DNA of 64,000 bases from Streptosporangium subroseum (GCF_900188345.1 NZ_FZOD01000036.1:30007-94006); one strand, 5' to 3'; numbered from the stretch's first letter, positions 1 to 9,256 are shown. Notes: generated by a model from the letters alone, not told the origin. A program made the numbers and translations.

Positions 1-1
1 C

Positions 2-1561
2 GTCTTCGTCGCCGACGGGGCGCGCCTGCAGTTGCGCGGTCCGCTGACGCTGCGAATGGGCAGCCTGCCCGGCTCGTTCAGCTCGATCGTCGCGTTCGGC
101 GGCAACATCGAGATCAAGGGCACCGCCAAGAGGCCGGTTCAGATCACCAGCTGGGACGTGCGGACCAAGAAGCCGGACCTGAACACGACCGATGGCCGCG
201 CCTACATCCGGGCGGTCGGCGGCGAGTTCGAGATGGCCTACACGCAGGTCTCCCACCTGGGATTCTGGAGCGGCCGTACCGGGGGCATCGCGCTCACCGG
301 CACCGAGCGACCGGCCAGCGCCTACCGGCACCGGACAAAAGACCAGCGCCATCAGGACAAGCGGGAACGGCTGGCGAACACCCAGGCCGATCGGGGCGGG
401 AACAGCTTCGGCGACGTGGAGACCATTCCGGTCGGCCCCGGCACCGCCTCACACGTGCTCGCCGACGAGCTCGTCTCCGGGTCGATCCAGCACAGCGTCA
501 TCACCGGCGACGCCTACGGGCTCTTCGTCTCCGGCTCGAACCAGACACAGATCATCGACAACAGGATCGTCGACAGCCTGGTGCACGGAGTGTTCATGCA
601 CCGGTTCGCCAAGAACGCGACGATCGAGGGGACCAAGGTGATCGGCAGCGGCGGCGACGGTTTTGTGCTGTCGCGGGCGACCGTGAAGGTACGGGTCAGC
701 GACTGTCTGGCCGAGGGGAACGGGCGCAACGGCTTCACGCTCAACGGGAGCGCGCTCGCGAGCGGCCCGTCCGCGAGCGGCGAGTCGCTGGCCGTCTACG
801 GTGACAGCTCGGTCAGCAACAGCGTCGCCCGCAACAACGGGAGGTACGGCATCGAGGTGCTCGGCGGCAGCCGGCTGGCCGTGCAGACCAGTGAGGTCAT
901 CGGCGGCGACATGGGTATCGTGGTGCGGGAGGGCGCCAGCGGGGTGCAGATCTCCGGTAACAGGCTGGCGGACCAGCGCCGCCAGGCGATCGCGCTGCGC
1001 GACGGGGCGACCGGAGCGTATGTGGCCGGCAATACGGTCACGGGGACCGTCACCGGGGTCTATATGCGCGACTCCAATGGCACTATCGTCGGAAACAAGA
1101 TCACGACCCTGCCGGTTCCCAAGGCTCACGGGATCACCGTGATCGGCGACGCCGGAGGCTCCGAGATCACTCGCAACACCCTCATCGGCTGGGGGACCAG
1201 CGCGATCAGCACCGCGCGGGCCGCCGACAGGCTGAACAAGCACAACAACGACGAGGACCGGTGGGATGACACGTCGTCGTTCTGGGTCAAGGCCAAACGC
1301 TATGTCAAGCCCATGAACGTGATCTGGGCCGGAGTCATCCTCCTGGTGGTCGTATCGGCGGTCCGATCCCGCGGCACCGTCATCGAACGGCGGCGACCCA
1401 GGGAGATCCGCAACCCCTACGCGCTCCAGAAGGCGCTCGGGGAGGGGCGGCCCATCCTGCTGCGCCATGCCTCCGCGCCGGACCCGGAACCCGTCGTCGA
1501 GCTTCCCTCGCGGCACCGGGAGCCGGCCGGCTCGACCCCCGCGGCAGGGGGCAGGGGATGA
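2..1561 (+). CDS. Right-handed beta-helix surface protein (5' partial)
   Basis: The frame is open to the window edge, so the gene starts upstream. The product has many short Asn/Gly/Val-rich rungs typical of a right-handed parallel beta-helix (pectate-lyase-like or periplasmic copper-binding NosD-like fold). A hydrophobic segment near the C-terminus (about residues 440-460 of the visible part, after a KPMNVIWAG stretch) is followed by a basic tail, which suggests membrane anchoring with the helix outside. It is a paralogue of the next gene, aligning along nearly the whole length, and overlaps its start by ATGA, so the two are probably translationally coupled. The substrate is unknown. The neighbouring nucleotide-sugar dehydrogenase suggests work on an extracellular uronic-acid polysaccharide; that is inference. 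Confidence 0.85.
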   Translation, partial: VFVADGARLQLRGPLTLRMGSLPGSFSSIVAFGGNIEIKGTAKRPVQITSWDVRTKKPDLNTTDGRAYIRAVGGEFEMAYTQVSHLGFWSGRTGGIALTGTERPASAYRHRTKDQRHQDKRERLANTQADRGGNSFGDVETIPVGPGTASHVLADELVSGSIQHSVITGDAYGLFVSGSNQTQIIDNRIVDSLVHGVFMHRFAKNATIEGTKVIGSGGDGFVLSRATVKVRVSDCLAEGNGRNGFTLNGSALASGPSASGESLAVYGDSSVSNSVARNNGRYGIEVLGGSRLAVQTSEVIGGDMGIVVREGASGVQISGNRLADQRRQAIALRDGATGAYVAGNTVTGTVTGVYMRDSNGTIVGNKITTLPVPKAHGITVIGDAGGSEITRNTLIGWGTSAISTARAADRLNKHNNDEDRWDDTSSFWVKAKRYVKPMNVIWAGVILLVVVSAVRSRGTVIERRRPREIRNPYALQKALGEGRPILLRHASAPDPEPVVELPSRHREPAGSTPAAGGRG

Positions 1562-3540
1562 GCGGGTCACCCCGGAGGAGAGGCCGTACCCTCCTCATAG
1601 TCCTGGTGCTGATCCTGTCCGCGGTCGGCACCTGGACATACCTCTCCTACGTCGACGGCTCCGCCCTGCCTCCCGGTGTCAACGAGGTGCCCCAGGCGGA
1701 GGCGCAGCAGCAGTCGACCCTGGTCGACCAGGAGGATCTGCGGATCATGGAGACCCGCGCGGCGCTGGCCTCCGCACTGGCGCGGGGCGGACCCGCCGCC
1801 GCGGAGGCCCGCGTGCCGCACATCTCCAGTTCGGCCAACGGCCAGACGCTCGTGCTGCCGCAGCGCCGCGAGCCGTACCGGGTCGCCGACCTGGAGCGCC
1901 TGGGCCTGGAGGATTTCCAGAAGCAGTCGGACGGCTCCTACGTGCTCGGCATCAACGTGTTCGTGGGCCCGGGGGCCAAACTGGTGCTCCAGAACGCGAC
2001 CGGTCCGCTGGTGATCCGGATGCACAGCGAGCCCGGCTCCTTCGTCTCGATCGTGAGCTTCGGCGCGAGCGTCCGGATCAACGGTTCGACGCAGAACCCG
2101 GTGCGGATCACCAGCTGGGACCCGAACGCCAGGACGGCGGACACCAAGGTCTCCGACGGTCGCGCCTACCTGCGCGCGATCGGCGGGGAGCTCAAGGTGA
2201 GCCACGCGGTGGTGGAGTATCTCGGTTTCTGGAGCGGGCCGACCGGCGGGCTGGCGCTGACCGGCAGTGACCGGCCGACCCAGACCGCGGAGCGGGTCCC
2301 CGTCACCGCCCTCCCGAAAACGCCCCTCCCGAAGAAGACGCCCCCTGCGAAGAAGACGCCCCTTTCGAAGAAGAGCCCTCCGCGGGGGGCGGCCGCCGCC
2401 CAGCCGCGGGTGCTCCTGCCCAACGGCCTCCTCGTGCCGGGCAGAGGCGTCGACGGCCAGGTCGAGATCACCGACGGAGCGGGCCGGGGGAGAGTCTCCT
2501 ACCAGATGCCCGACGCCAACCTGGTCACCGGCGACATCACCGACACCACGATCACCGGCAACGCGTACGGAATCTTCATCACGGCCTCCAACGAGACCCG
2601 GATCACCGACGTCTCGATCACCGGGAGCCTGGTTCACGGGGTGCTGCTGCACCGGTTCGCGCGCAACGCCTCCATCGAGAACACCACCGTGACCGACAGC
2701 CGGGGTGACGGGTTCGTCCTGTCCCGGGGCACGCAGAACGTCACGATCACCGGTTCGAAGGCCGAGCGCAACGGCGGCAACGGCTTTACGATCAGTGGCC
2801 TGCCGCTGGCCCGGGGGCCGTCGGCGTCCGGGGAGTCGCTGCGCAGTTTCGGCGGCAGCTCGGTGACCAGCAGCGAGGCGCGGGACAACGGCCACTACGG
2901 CGTGGAGATCCAGGGCGGCGTCGAACTCGCCGTGCAGACCACAGAGGTGATCGGCGGGGAGATGGGCATCGTGGTGAGCAAGGACGCCACCGGCGTCCAG
3001 GTCACCGGCAACCGTCTCACCGGCCAGCGCAGCCAGGGGATCGTGCTCCGCGACGGCGTGCGGTCGGCCCGGATCAGCGGCAACATCGTACGGGACACCC
3101 AGACCGCGATCTATCTCCGCGACGCAGAGGCCACCATCTCCGGCAACACGGTCGAGTCCGCCTCACTGCACGCGATCTCACTGCTCGGCGCGGACGGGGG
3201 CACCGAGATCACCGGAAACACCCTGGGCGGCGCCGGCCGCAGCGCGCTCGACACCGGCCGCTCGACGGGAAACACGACCGTCACGCAGAACAACACCGGT
3301 GGCTGGCAGGACACGGCCGGCTTCTGGACGACGGTCGAGCGGCTCGCCAAGCCGATGAACCTGATCTGGCTGGGTGTGTTCTCCCTGATCGTGATCTCGG
3401 CGCTCCGGGCGTTGCGCGGCGACGGCCCGCGGGTCGGCCGCCGATTCGTCCATCCATACGAGAAGCAGACGCTGCTGGAAGGGCGACCGGCTCGGCTTCT
3501 GACGACCGACGCCGCCCCGACCCCGGCGGAGAGGAGCTGA
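1558..3540 (+). CDS. Right-handed beta-helix protein, membrane anchored
   Basis: 660 residues. An N-terminal basic stretch and a hydrophobic segment (about residues 10-30) act as signal anchor; a central beta-helix of repeated Asn/Gly rungs occupies roughly 110-590; a second hydrophobic segment (LIWLGVFSLIVISAL, about 605-620) and basic tail close the protein. Around residues 245-275 is a low-complexity linker of Lys/Pro/Thr repeats (KKTP units) not present in the upstream paralogue. The ATG overlaps the upstream stop as ATGA. No catalytic residues can be named safely; related folds include carbohydrate lyases, epimerases and structural helices. Tandem duplication with the previous gene is clear from the sequence. 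Confidence 0.85.
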   Translation: MSGSPRRRGRTLLIVLVLILSAVGTWTYLSYVDGSALPPGVNEVPQAEAQQQSTLVDQEDLRIMETRAALASALARGGPAAAEARVPHISSSANGQTLVLPQRREPYRVADLERLGLEDFQKQSDGSYVLGINVFVGPGAKLVLQNATGPLVIRMHSEPGSFVSIVSFGASVRINGSTQNPVRITSWDPNARTADTKVSDGRAYLRAIGGELKVSHAVVEYLGFWSGPTGGLALTGSDRPTQTAERVPVTALPKTPLPKKTPPAKKTPLSKKSPPRGAAAAQPRVLLPNGLLVPGRGVDGQVEITDGAGRGRVSYQMPDANLVTGDITDTTITGNAYGIFITASNETRITDVSITGSLVHGVLLHRFARNASIENTTVTDSRGDGFVLSRGTQNVTITGSKAERNGGNGFTISGLPLARGPSASGESLRSFGGSSVTSSEARDNGHYGVEIQGGVELAVQTTEVIGGEMGIVVSKDATGVQVTGNRLTGQRSQGIVLRDGVRSARISGNIVRDTQTAIYLRDAEATISGNTVESASLHAISLLGADGGTEITGNTLGGAGRSALDTGRSTGNTTVTQNNTGGWQDTAGFWTTVERLAKPMNLIWLGVFSLIVISALRALRGDGPRVGRRFVHPYEKQTLLEGRPARLLTTDAAPTPAERS

Positions 3541-3543
3541 GCG

Positions 3544-4722
3544 ATGCGCCTGGACATCGACCGAAAGACTCTGGTGGGGATGCTGGCCGGAGCGGTCATC
3601 ACGGTGATCGTCGTGGTGCTGCTGCGCGGTCTGTTCGGCGTCGGAGCAGGCCCGGGCACCCCGATCGAGGACATCCGGCCGAAGAGCGCGGGAACGCCGG
3701 CCTCGCAGGAGGACAACGCTTCGCAGAAGGAAGACAACGCTTCGCAGGTGGAGGACGACGAGGAGGAAGAGGTGGAGGAGTTCACCGCATCGCAGGAGCC
3801 GCCCGACATCGCCGTCCCCACCGGGGAAGGAATGATCGACTGCCCCGAGGCCACGGTGACCGTCGGCGACGCCGCCGGGCTCGCCGAGGCGTTGGAGGCG
3901 GCCGAGCCGGGCACGGTGATCAAACTGGAGCCCGGTGTCTACGCCGGCCGGTTCGTGGCGACGGTCTCGGGGACGGAGGCTGACCCGATCTTCGTCTGCG
4001 GCTCGCCCGATGCGATCATCGACGGCGGCGGGGTCAAGAAGGGCTACGCCTTCCACCTCAACGAGGTCGGTCACTGGCGGCTGGTCGGTTTCAGCGTCCG
4101 CAACAGCCAGAAGGGTGTGATGGCCGACCGGACCACCCACACGATCATCCAGGGGCTGACCGTCCACGACATCGGGGACGAAGCGATTCACCTGCGCAAC
4201 TTCAGCACTGACAACACCGTTCAGTACTGCATGATCTACGCGACCGGCCTGCGCCGGGAGAAGTTCGGTGAGGGCGTCTACCTCGGCACCGCCGAAAGCA
4301 ACTGGGCGGCCTACTCCGGCGGGAAGATGGACCGCAGCGACCGCAATCTCGTGCGCGGCAACGTCATCCGGTCCACCGCCGAGGCGATCGACATCAAGGA
4401 GGGCACCTCCGGCGGGCGCATCGTCGGCAACATCTTCGACGGTTCCGGCCTCAGCGGTTCCAAGCACAACGACTCCTGGGTCGACGTCAAGGGCAACGGC
4501 TACGTCATCGAGGGCAACACCGGTAGCAACACCAACGGCGACGGCTTCCAGACCCACAAGATCGTGGACGGCTGGGGCACCGGCAACGTGTTCCGAGCCA
4601 ACATCATCAATCTCGGCAATTCGGGCGGCGTCGGCATCAATGACACGGCCGGCGGAAACAAGATCGCCTGTGACAACAAGGTCACCGGCGGCATGCTCAC
4701 CAAAAAAGATGTCTGTTCCTGA
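3544..4722 (+). CDS. Right-handed beta-helix protein with acidic linker
   Basis: 392 residues. An N-terminal membrane segment (about residues 10-30, GMLAGAVITVIVVVLLRG) is followed by a repetitive acidic linker (three NASQ/EDNASQ-type units and a run of Asp/Glu, about 50-80), then a beta-helix of about 300 residues starting near CPEATVTVGDAAGLAEAL. The opening phrase AGLAEALEAAEPGTVIKLEPGVY resembles the N-terminal cap of polysaccharide lyase family 6 and related beta-helix enzymes that process uronic-acid polymers. It starts 3 bp after the preceding stop and lies 22 bp before the sugar-nucleotide dehydrogenase gene, so it belongs to the same operon. Lyase, epimerase or binding roles cannot be separated from sequence alone. 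Confidence 0.85.
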   Translation: MRLDIDRKTLVGMLAGAVITVIVVVLLRGLFGVGAGPGTPIEDIRPKSAGTPASQEDNASQKEDNASQVEDDEEEEVEEFTASQEPPDIAVPTGEGMIDCPEATVTVGDAAGLAEALEAAEPGTVIKLEPGVYAGRFVATVSGTEADPIFVCGSPDAIIDGGGVKKGYAFHLNEVGHWRLVGFSVRNSQKGVMADRTTHTIIQGLTVHDIGDEAIHLRNFSTDNTVQYCMIYATGLRREKFGEGVYLGTAESNWAAYSGGKMDRSDRNLVRGNVIRSTAEAIDIKEGTSGGRIVGNIFDGSGLSGSKHNDSWVDVKGNGYVIEGNTGSNTNGDGFQTHKIVDGWGTGNVFRANIINLGNSGGVGINDTAGGNKIACDNKVTGGMLTKKDVCS

Positions 4723-4744
4723 GCACGGGCTCGAGGACGAGTAG

Positions 4745-6091
4745 ATGGGAAAGACAGACATGGGCGGAACCGAGCTCCCACGGCTGACTGTGATCGGAAC
4801 CGGCTATCTCGGGGCGACGCACGCGATCTGCATGGCGTCGCTGGGGTATGACGTGGTCGGCCTCGACGTGGACAGCAAAAAGATCGAGCGACTGCAGTCC
4901 GGGGAGGTCCCGTTCTTCGAGCCGGGTCTGCCCGAGTTGCTGGGCAAGGCCCTGGCATCGGGCCGGCTCCGGTTCACCACCTCCTACGCGGAGGCCGCCG
5001 AACACGGCGACGTTCACTTCGTCTGCGTCGGCACCCCCCAGCAGCCGGGCTCGGACGCCTGCGACCTGAGCTACATCGACGAAACCATCCGCAGCCTGGC
5101 TCCCCACCTGACCCGGCGCTGCCTGGTGGCCGGCAAGTCGACCGTCCCGGTGAACACCGCCGCCCACCTGGCCGACCTGCTCCACGAGCTGGCCCCGGCC
5201 GGCGAGGAGGTGGAGCTGGCCTGGAACCCGGAGTTCCTGCGGGAGGGCTTCGCGATCGACGACACGCTCCGGCCCGACCGGCTCGTGTTCGGCGTCGCCT
5301 CGGAGTGGGCGCGCGAGCAGCTGACCGCGGCGTTCCAGCCGATCATCGACCTCGGTACCCCGGTGGTGGTCACCGATCTGGCCACCGCGGAGCTGGTCAA
5401 GGTGGCCGCCAACTCGTTCCTGGCCACCAAGATCTCCTACATCAACGCGATGGCCGAGGTCTGCGAGGCCACCGGGGCCGACGTCCGCGATCTGGCCAAG
5501 GCGCTCGCCTACGACGACCGGATCGGCGGCCGGTTCCTCCAGCCGGGGCTGGGCTTCGGCGGCGGCTGCCTGCCCAAGGACATCCGCGCCTTCGCGCACC
5601 GGGCGGAGGAGATCGGCGTCGGCCAGGCCGTGTCCTTCCTCCGCGAAGTCGACGCGATCAACCGGCGTCGCCGTTCCCGGACCATCGACCTGGTCAGGGA
5701 ACTGCTCGGTGGCCAGCTCGACGGCAAGAAGGTCGCCTGCCTGGGCGCGGCCTTCAAGCCCAACTCCGACGACATCAGGGACGCTCCGGCGCTGGACGTG
5801 GCCCGGACCATGCACGGGCTGGGCGCCACCGTCCGGGTGTACGACCCGGCCGCGCTGGACAACGCGCGCCGCGCCTACCCAGAGCTCAGGTACGGCACGA
5901 GCGCGCTGGACGTGGCCCGTGACGCGGATGTGGTGGTCCTGCTCACCGAGTGGACGGAATTCCGCGAGATCCAGCCCTCGGCGCTGGCCCAGGTGGTCAG
6001 GCACACCCGGATCGTGGACGGCCGGCACGCGCTCGACGCGGACGTCTGGCGTGCGGCGGGCTGGGAGTACCGGGCGCTGGGCCGTCCCTGA
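4745..6091 (+). CDS. UDP-glucose/GDP-mannose dehydrogenase family protein
   Basis: 448 residues, the usual family length. These enzymes oxidise a nucleotide sugar twice with NAD+ to give a uronic acid, for example UDP-glucose to UDP-glucuronate, in the cytoplasm. The N-terminal Rossmann motif VIGTGYLGATHA is visible near residue 11, the central domain carries NPEFLREG, and the catalytic cysteine is Cys275 in GFGGGCLPKD. The C-terminal nucleotide-sugar binding domain contains LGAAFKPNSDDIRDAPAL. It follows three beta-helix genes, so the operon can supply uronic-acid precursors and extracellular proteins acting on the polymer. UDP-glucose versus GDP-mannose specificity is not resolved. An alternative ATG lies five codons downstream. 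Confidence 0.93.
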   Translation: MGKTDMGGTELPRLTVIGTGYLGATHAICMASLGYDVVGLDVDSKKIERLQSGEVPFFEPGLPELLGKALASGRLRFTTSYAEAAEHGDVHFVCVGTPQQPGSDACDLSYIDETIRSLAPHLTRRCLVAGKSTVPVNTAAHLADLLHELAPAGEEVELAWNPEFLREGFAIDDTLRPDRLVFGVASEWAREQLTAAFQPIIDLGTPVVVTDLATAELVKVAANSFLATKISYINAMAEVCEATGADVRDLAKALAYDDRIGGRFLQPGLGFGGGCLPKDIRAFAHRAEEIGVGQAVSFLREVDAINRRRRSRTIDLVRELLGGQLDGKKVACLGAAFKPNSDDIRDAPALDVARTMHGLGATVRVYDPAALDNARRAYPELRYGTSALDVARDADVVVLLTEWTEFREIQPSALAQVVRHTRIVDGRHALDADVWRAAGWEYRALGRP

Positions 6092-6211
6092 CCCGGATGG
6101 CGGGGGCCGGTGTGATCCTGGTCGCGGGTCGGAATTCTCGCCACGGCGCCATGGTTCCTCTACTGCTCGCGCCGTAGAGAGCCACAGAGGCCGCAGAGAA
6201 AGAGACGAAGG

Positions 6212-7270
6212 ATGTCCGCACCACTTGAGTTCGCGATCGACACGTTCGGGGACGTCACCTTCGACGCGGACGGAAACCGGCTGCCGTACGCGCAGGTTAT
6301 CCGTAACGTCGTCGAGGAGGCCGTGCTCGCCGACAGCGTGGGGATCGACGCGATCGGCATCGGGGAGCATCACCGGGACGACTTCGCGATCTCGGCACCG
6401 GAGATCGTGCTGGCGACGATCGCCGGCCGTACCGAGCGCATCCGTCTCGGTACGGCGGTGACCGTGCTCAGCTCGGATGACCCGGTGCGCGTGTTCGAGA
6501 AGTTCGCCACGCTGGACGCGGTGTCCCAGGGCCGGGCAGAGATCATCCTCGGCCGTGGCTCGTTCACGGAGTCGTTCCCGCTGTTCGGTTTCGACCTCGC
6601 GCAGTACGAGGAACTGTTCGAGGAGAAGCTCGACCTGCTCTCCCATCTGCTCGAGGAGGGGCCGGTCACCTGGCAGGGCCGGCTCCGCCCCGGGCTGAAG
6701 GACCAGCACGTGTATCCGAAGACGGAGTCCGGCCGGCTGCGCACCTGGATCGGCGTCGGCGGCAGCCCCGAGTCCGTGGTCCGCGCGGCGCGCTACGAGA
6801 TGCCGCTCATGCTCGCGATCATCGGTGGTGCGCCGGAGCGGTTCGCGCCGTACGTCGACCTGTACCACCAGGCCCTCGCCCAGCTTGAGGTCCAGCGGTT
6901 GCCGATCGGCGTGCACTCGCCGGGTCACATCGCCGAGACCGACCGGGAGGCACGCGACGAGCTCTGGCCGCACTACCGGGCCGTGCACGACCGCATCGGC
7001 CGCGAGCGCGGCTGGGGTCCCACGACCCGCAGCCGCTTCGAGGCCGAGGCCGACGAGGGCTCGCTCTACGTCGGATCGCCCGAGACGGTGGCCACGAAGA
7101 TCGCGAAAACGGTGGGTGCGCTCGGCGTCGACCGCTTCGAGCTCAAGTACAGCTCCGGGACGCTCGCGCACGAGAGGCTCATGACCACGATCCGCCTCTA
7201 CGGCGAGGAGGTCGTGCCGCGGGTGAGGCAGTTGCTGGCCCAGACCCCGGCCGCGGCGGGACAGGCGTGA
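6212..7270 (+). CDS. LLM class flavin-dependent oxidoreductase
   Basis: 352 residues. It belongs to the bacterial luciferase-like (LLM) TIM-barrel family, which uses reduced flavin (FMNH2 or F420) to oxidise or reduce small organic molecules. Typical features are IGIGEHHRDDFAISAPE near residue 50, the barrel strand RIRLGTAVTVLSSDDPVRVFE, the RAEIILGRGSF motif, and a C-terminal VGSPETVATKIA stretch common in LLM proteins. The stop codon is the first element of a 34-bp tandem repeat. The next gene is a second LLM protein on the same strand but about 205 bp away across the repeats, so a separate transcript is likely. Substrate unknown. Confidence 0.9.
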   Translation: MSAPLEFAIDTFGDVTFDADGNRLPYAQVIRNVVEEAVLADSVGIDAIGIGEHHRDDFAISAPEIVLATIAGRTERIRLGTAVTVLSSDDPVRVFEKFATLDAVSQGRAEIILGRGSFTESFPLFGFDLAQYEELFEEKLDLLSHLLEEGPVTWQGRLRPGLKDQHVYPKTESGRLRTWIGVGGSPESVVRAARYEMPLMLAIIGGAPERFAPYVDLYHQALAQLEVQRLPIGVHSPGHIAETDREARDELWPHYRAVHDRIGRERGWGPTTRSRFEAEADEGSLYVGSPETVATKIAKTVGALGVDRFELKYSSGTLAHERLMTTIRLYGEEVVPRVRQLLAQTPAAAGQA

Positions 7271-7401
7271 ACGGCACGTGATCCGGACGTGCGCACGGGT
7301 GCGAGCGGGACGTGATTCAGGTGTGCGCACGGGTGCGAACGGGACGTGATTCAGATGTGCGCGCAGGCGTGAACGGCACGTGATTCGGACGTGCACGAGG
7401 T
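7266..7401 (+). repeat. 34-bp tandem repeat, four copies
   Basis: Four copies with an exact 34-bp period start at 7266, 7300, 7334 and 7368. The first copy contains the stop codon of the upstream LLM gene. Copies 1 and 4 carry CACGTG, copies 2 and 3 GACGTG, and each unit repeats ACGTG after 11 bp, about one helical turn. Copies differ by a few substitutions. Possible roles are regulator binding in front of the next monooxygenase gene, transcript 3'-end structure, or neutral slippage. Confidence 0.85.
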
Positions 7402-7475
7402 GTCAACGCCGTGGCGCTTTCATGGGGATGTGACCGGGAACGACCGGTCACGGATGACTCAGGAAGGGCTGAGCG

Positions 7476-8561
7476 ATGAGCGCCATGCAGTTCGGCATCT
7501 TCACGGTCGGCGACATCGCGCCCGATCCCGCGACCGGGCGTGCGCCGACCGAGCACGAGCGGATCAAGCGGATGGTCGAGACCGCGCTGAAGGCGGAGGA
7601 GGTGGGCCTCGACGTCTACGCGGCGGGCGAGCACCACAACCCGCCGTTCGTGCCGTCCTCGCCCACCACGCTCCTCGGCTACATCGCGGCGCGGACCAGC
7701 AGGATCCTCCTGTCGACGTCGACGACGCTGATCACCACGAACGACCCGGTGAAGATCGCCGAGGACTACGCGATGCTCCAGCACCTGGCGGACGGCCGGG
7801 TCGACCTGATGATGGGCCGGGGTAACACCGGCCCGGTGTACCCGTGGTTCGGCCAGGACATTCGCGACGGGGTCGCGCTGGCGGTGGAGAACTACGCGCT
7901 GCTGCGCCGGCTGTGGCGAGAGGATGTGGTCGACTGGCAGGGCAGGTTCCGCACGCCGCTGCAGTCGTTCACCTCGACCCCGCGCCCGCTCGACGGCGTG
8001 CCGCCGTTCGTCTGGCACGGCTCGATCCGCAGCCCGGAGATCGCCGAGCAGGCCGCCTACTACGGCGACGGGTTCTTCCACAACAACATCTTCTGGCCGA
8101 AGGAACACACCCGGCAGATGATCGACCTGTACCGCACCCGGTTCGAGCACTACGGGCACGGGCCGGCGGATCAGGCGATCGTCGGGCTCGGCGGGCAGGT
8201 GTACATGCGGCGCAACTCGCAGCAGGCGATCGCCGAGTTCCGCCCGTTCTTCGACAACTCCCCGGCCTACGGCAACGGGCCGTCGCTTGAGGAGACCATG
8301 CGGCGGACGCCGCTGTCGGTGGGCAGCCCGCAGGAGGTCATCGACCGGACGCTCCAGTTCCGGGAGCACTTCGGCGACTACCAGCGCCAGCTGTTCAACG
8401 TGGACGGCATGGGCCTGCCGCACAAGGCGGTGCTGGAGCAGATCGACTTCCTCGGCGAGGAGGTCGTCCCCGTGCTCCGTAAGGAGTTCGCCGCGATGCG
8501 ACCGGCGCACATCCCGGACGCGCCGACACACGAGTCACTGAAGGCGGCGGAAATCGGATGA
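7476..8561 (+). CDS. LLM monooxygenase, CE1758-like
   Basis: 361 residues, bacterial luciferase-like flavin monooxygenase. Features include YAAGEHHNPPFVPSSP near residue 50, the strand TSRILLSTSTTLITTNDPVKIAE, DGRVDLMMGRGNTGPVYPWFG, and a C-terminal VGSPQEVIDRTLQFREHFG. The sequence fits the CE1758 family of FMN-dependent luciferase-like enzymes, which is regularly encoded beside a CE1759-type FMN reductase; here the reductase gene follows with an ATGA overlap. The likely arrangement is a two-component monooxygenase in which the reductase supplies FMNH2. An AGGAAGGG ribosome binding site precedes the ATG. Physiological substrate unknown. Confidence 0.92.
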   Translation: MSAMQFGIFTVGDIAPDPATGRAPTEHERIKRMVETALKAEEVGLDVYAAGEHHNPPFVPSSPTTLLGYIAARTSRILLSTSTTLITTNDPVKIAEDYAMLQHLADGRVDLMMGRGNTGPVYPWFGQDIRDGVALAVENYALLRRLWREDVVDWQGRFRTPLQSFTSTPRPLDGVPPFVWHGSIRSPEIAEQAAYYGDGFFHNNIFWPKEHTRQMIDLYRTRFEHYGHGPADQAIVGLGGQVYMRRNSQQAIAEFRPFFDNSPAYGNGPSLEETMRRTPLSVGSPQEVIDRTLQFREHFGDYQRQLFNVDGMGLPHKAVLEQIDFLGEEVVPVLRKEFAAMRPAHIPDAPTHESLKAAEIG

Positions 8562-9175
8562 AGCGCACCATCGCCGTGGTGTCCGCCGGGCTCGGCCGCC
8601 CGTCGTCGAGCCGGCTGCTCGCCGACCGGCTGGCCGCGGCCGTCGAGCGGGAGCTGCACGAGAGGGGCGACGAGACCGAGGTGCGCGTGGTCGAGGTCCG
8701 TGACCACGCGCACGACCTGGTCAACAACCTGGTCAGCGGCTTTCCGGCCCCGGAGTTGCAGGGCGCGTTCGACGTGGTGACCGGAGCCGACGGGCTGATC
8801 GCGGTGACGCCCACGTTCGCCGCCTCCTACAGCGGGTTGTTCAAGGCGTTCTTCGACGTCCTCGACCTGCTGGACGACAACGCGCTGGCGGACAAGCCGG
8901 TGCTGATCGGCGCGACCGGCGGCACCGCGCGGCACTCGCTGGTGCTGGAGAACGCGATGCGGCCGCTCTTCACCTACCTGCGGGGAGTGGTCGTGCCGAT
9001 GTCGGTGTTCGCGGCTCCGGAGGACTGGGGCGGGGCGGCCGCCCCGGACCTCCTGGCCCGCCGGATCGACCGGGCCGCGGCCCAGCTCGCCGTGGAGATC
9101 CACCGGCGGGACGCGCCGGCCGTCCGCGACCCGTTCGAGCCGACACCGTTCGAGGACCTCCTCGGCGCGGGCTGA
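8558..9175 (+). CDS. NAD(P)H-dependent FMN reductase, CE1759-like
   Basis: 205 residues with a flavodoxin-like fold. The N-terminal phosphate-binding loop region VVSAGLGRPSSSRLLADRL binds FMN, and PTFAASYSGLFKAFFDVLD is the usual NADPH-dependent FMN reductase core. The ATG overlaps the stop of the preceding monooxygenase gene (ATGA), so the pair is translationally coupled and should work as reductase plus flavin monooxygenase. The stop codon opens a short tandem repeat family that recurs at about 12.3 kb. Confidence 0.92.
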   Translation: MKRTIAVVSAGLGRPSSSRLLADRLAAAVERELHERGDETEVRVVEVRDHAHDLVNNLVSGFPAPELQGAFDVVTGADGLIAVTPTFAASYSGLFKAFFDVLDLLDDNALADKPVLIGATGGTARHSLVLENAMRPLFTYLRGVVVPMSVFAAPEDWGGAAAPDLLARRIDRAAAQLAVEIHRRDAPAVRDPFEPTPFEDLLGAG

Positions 9176-9256
9176 CCCATACCGTCCGTACGCTCCAGCG
9201 CACAGGGGCCTCCTTGACGTGGGCCGACCCGGGATACCGTCCGTACGTTCCGGCCC
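9172..9256 (+). repeat. Stop-anchored repeat, family R1, first locus
   Basis: Two imperfect copies about 55 bp apart. The first begins with the stop codon of the FMN reductase gene (GGCTGACCCATACCGTCCGT) and the second reads GGGCCGACCCGGGATACCGT, with a TCCTTGACGTGG segment between. The same family occurs at 12303-12440, beyond the oxidoreductase/AraC divergon, so that divergon sits between two blocks of one repeat family. Confidence 0.75.

Noticed and set aside
4697..7396. Very long minus-strand open frame (about 900 codons), and similar ones at 14600-19501, 30269-32341, 46823-49168 and 9338-11248 beyond the real start
   Set aside because: Shadow frames of high-GC coding DNA: real genes lie on the opposite strand with recognisable families; the antisense translations are Arg/Gly/Pro-rich and lack domains. 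For the 9338 gene only the part from 11092 is kept.
7266..7401. CRISPR array
   Set aside because: Units are contiguous tandem repeats without unique spacers, and no cas genes are present. The same applies to the other tandem arrays.
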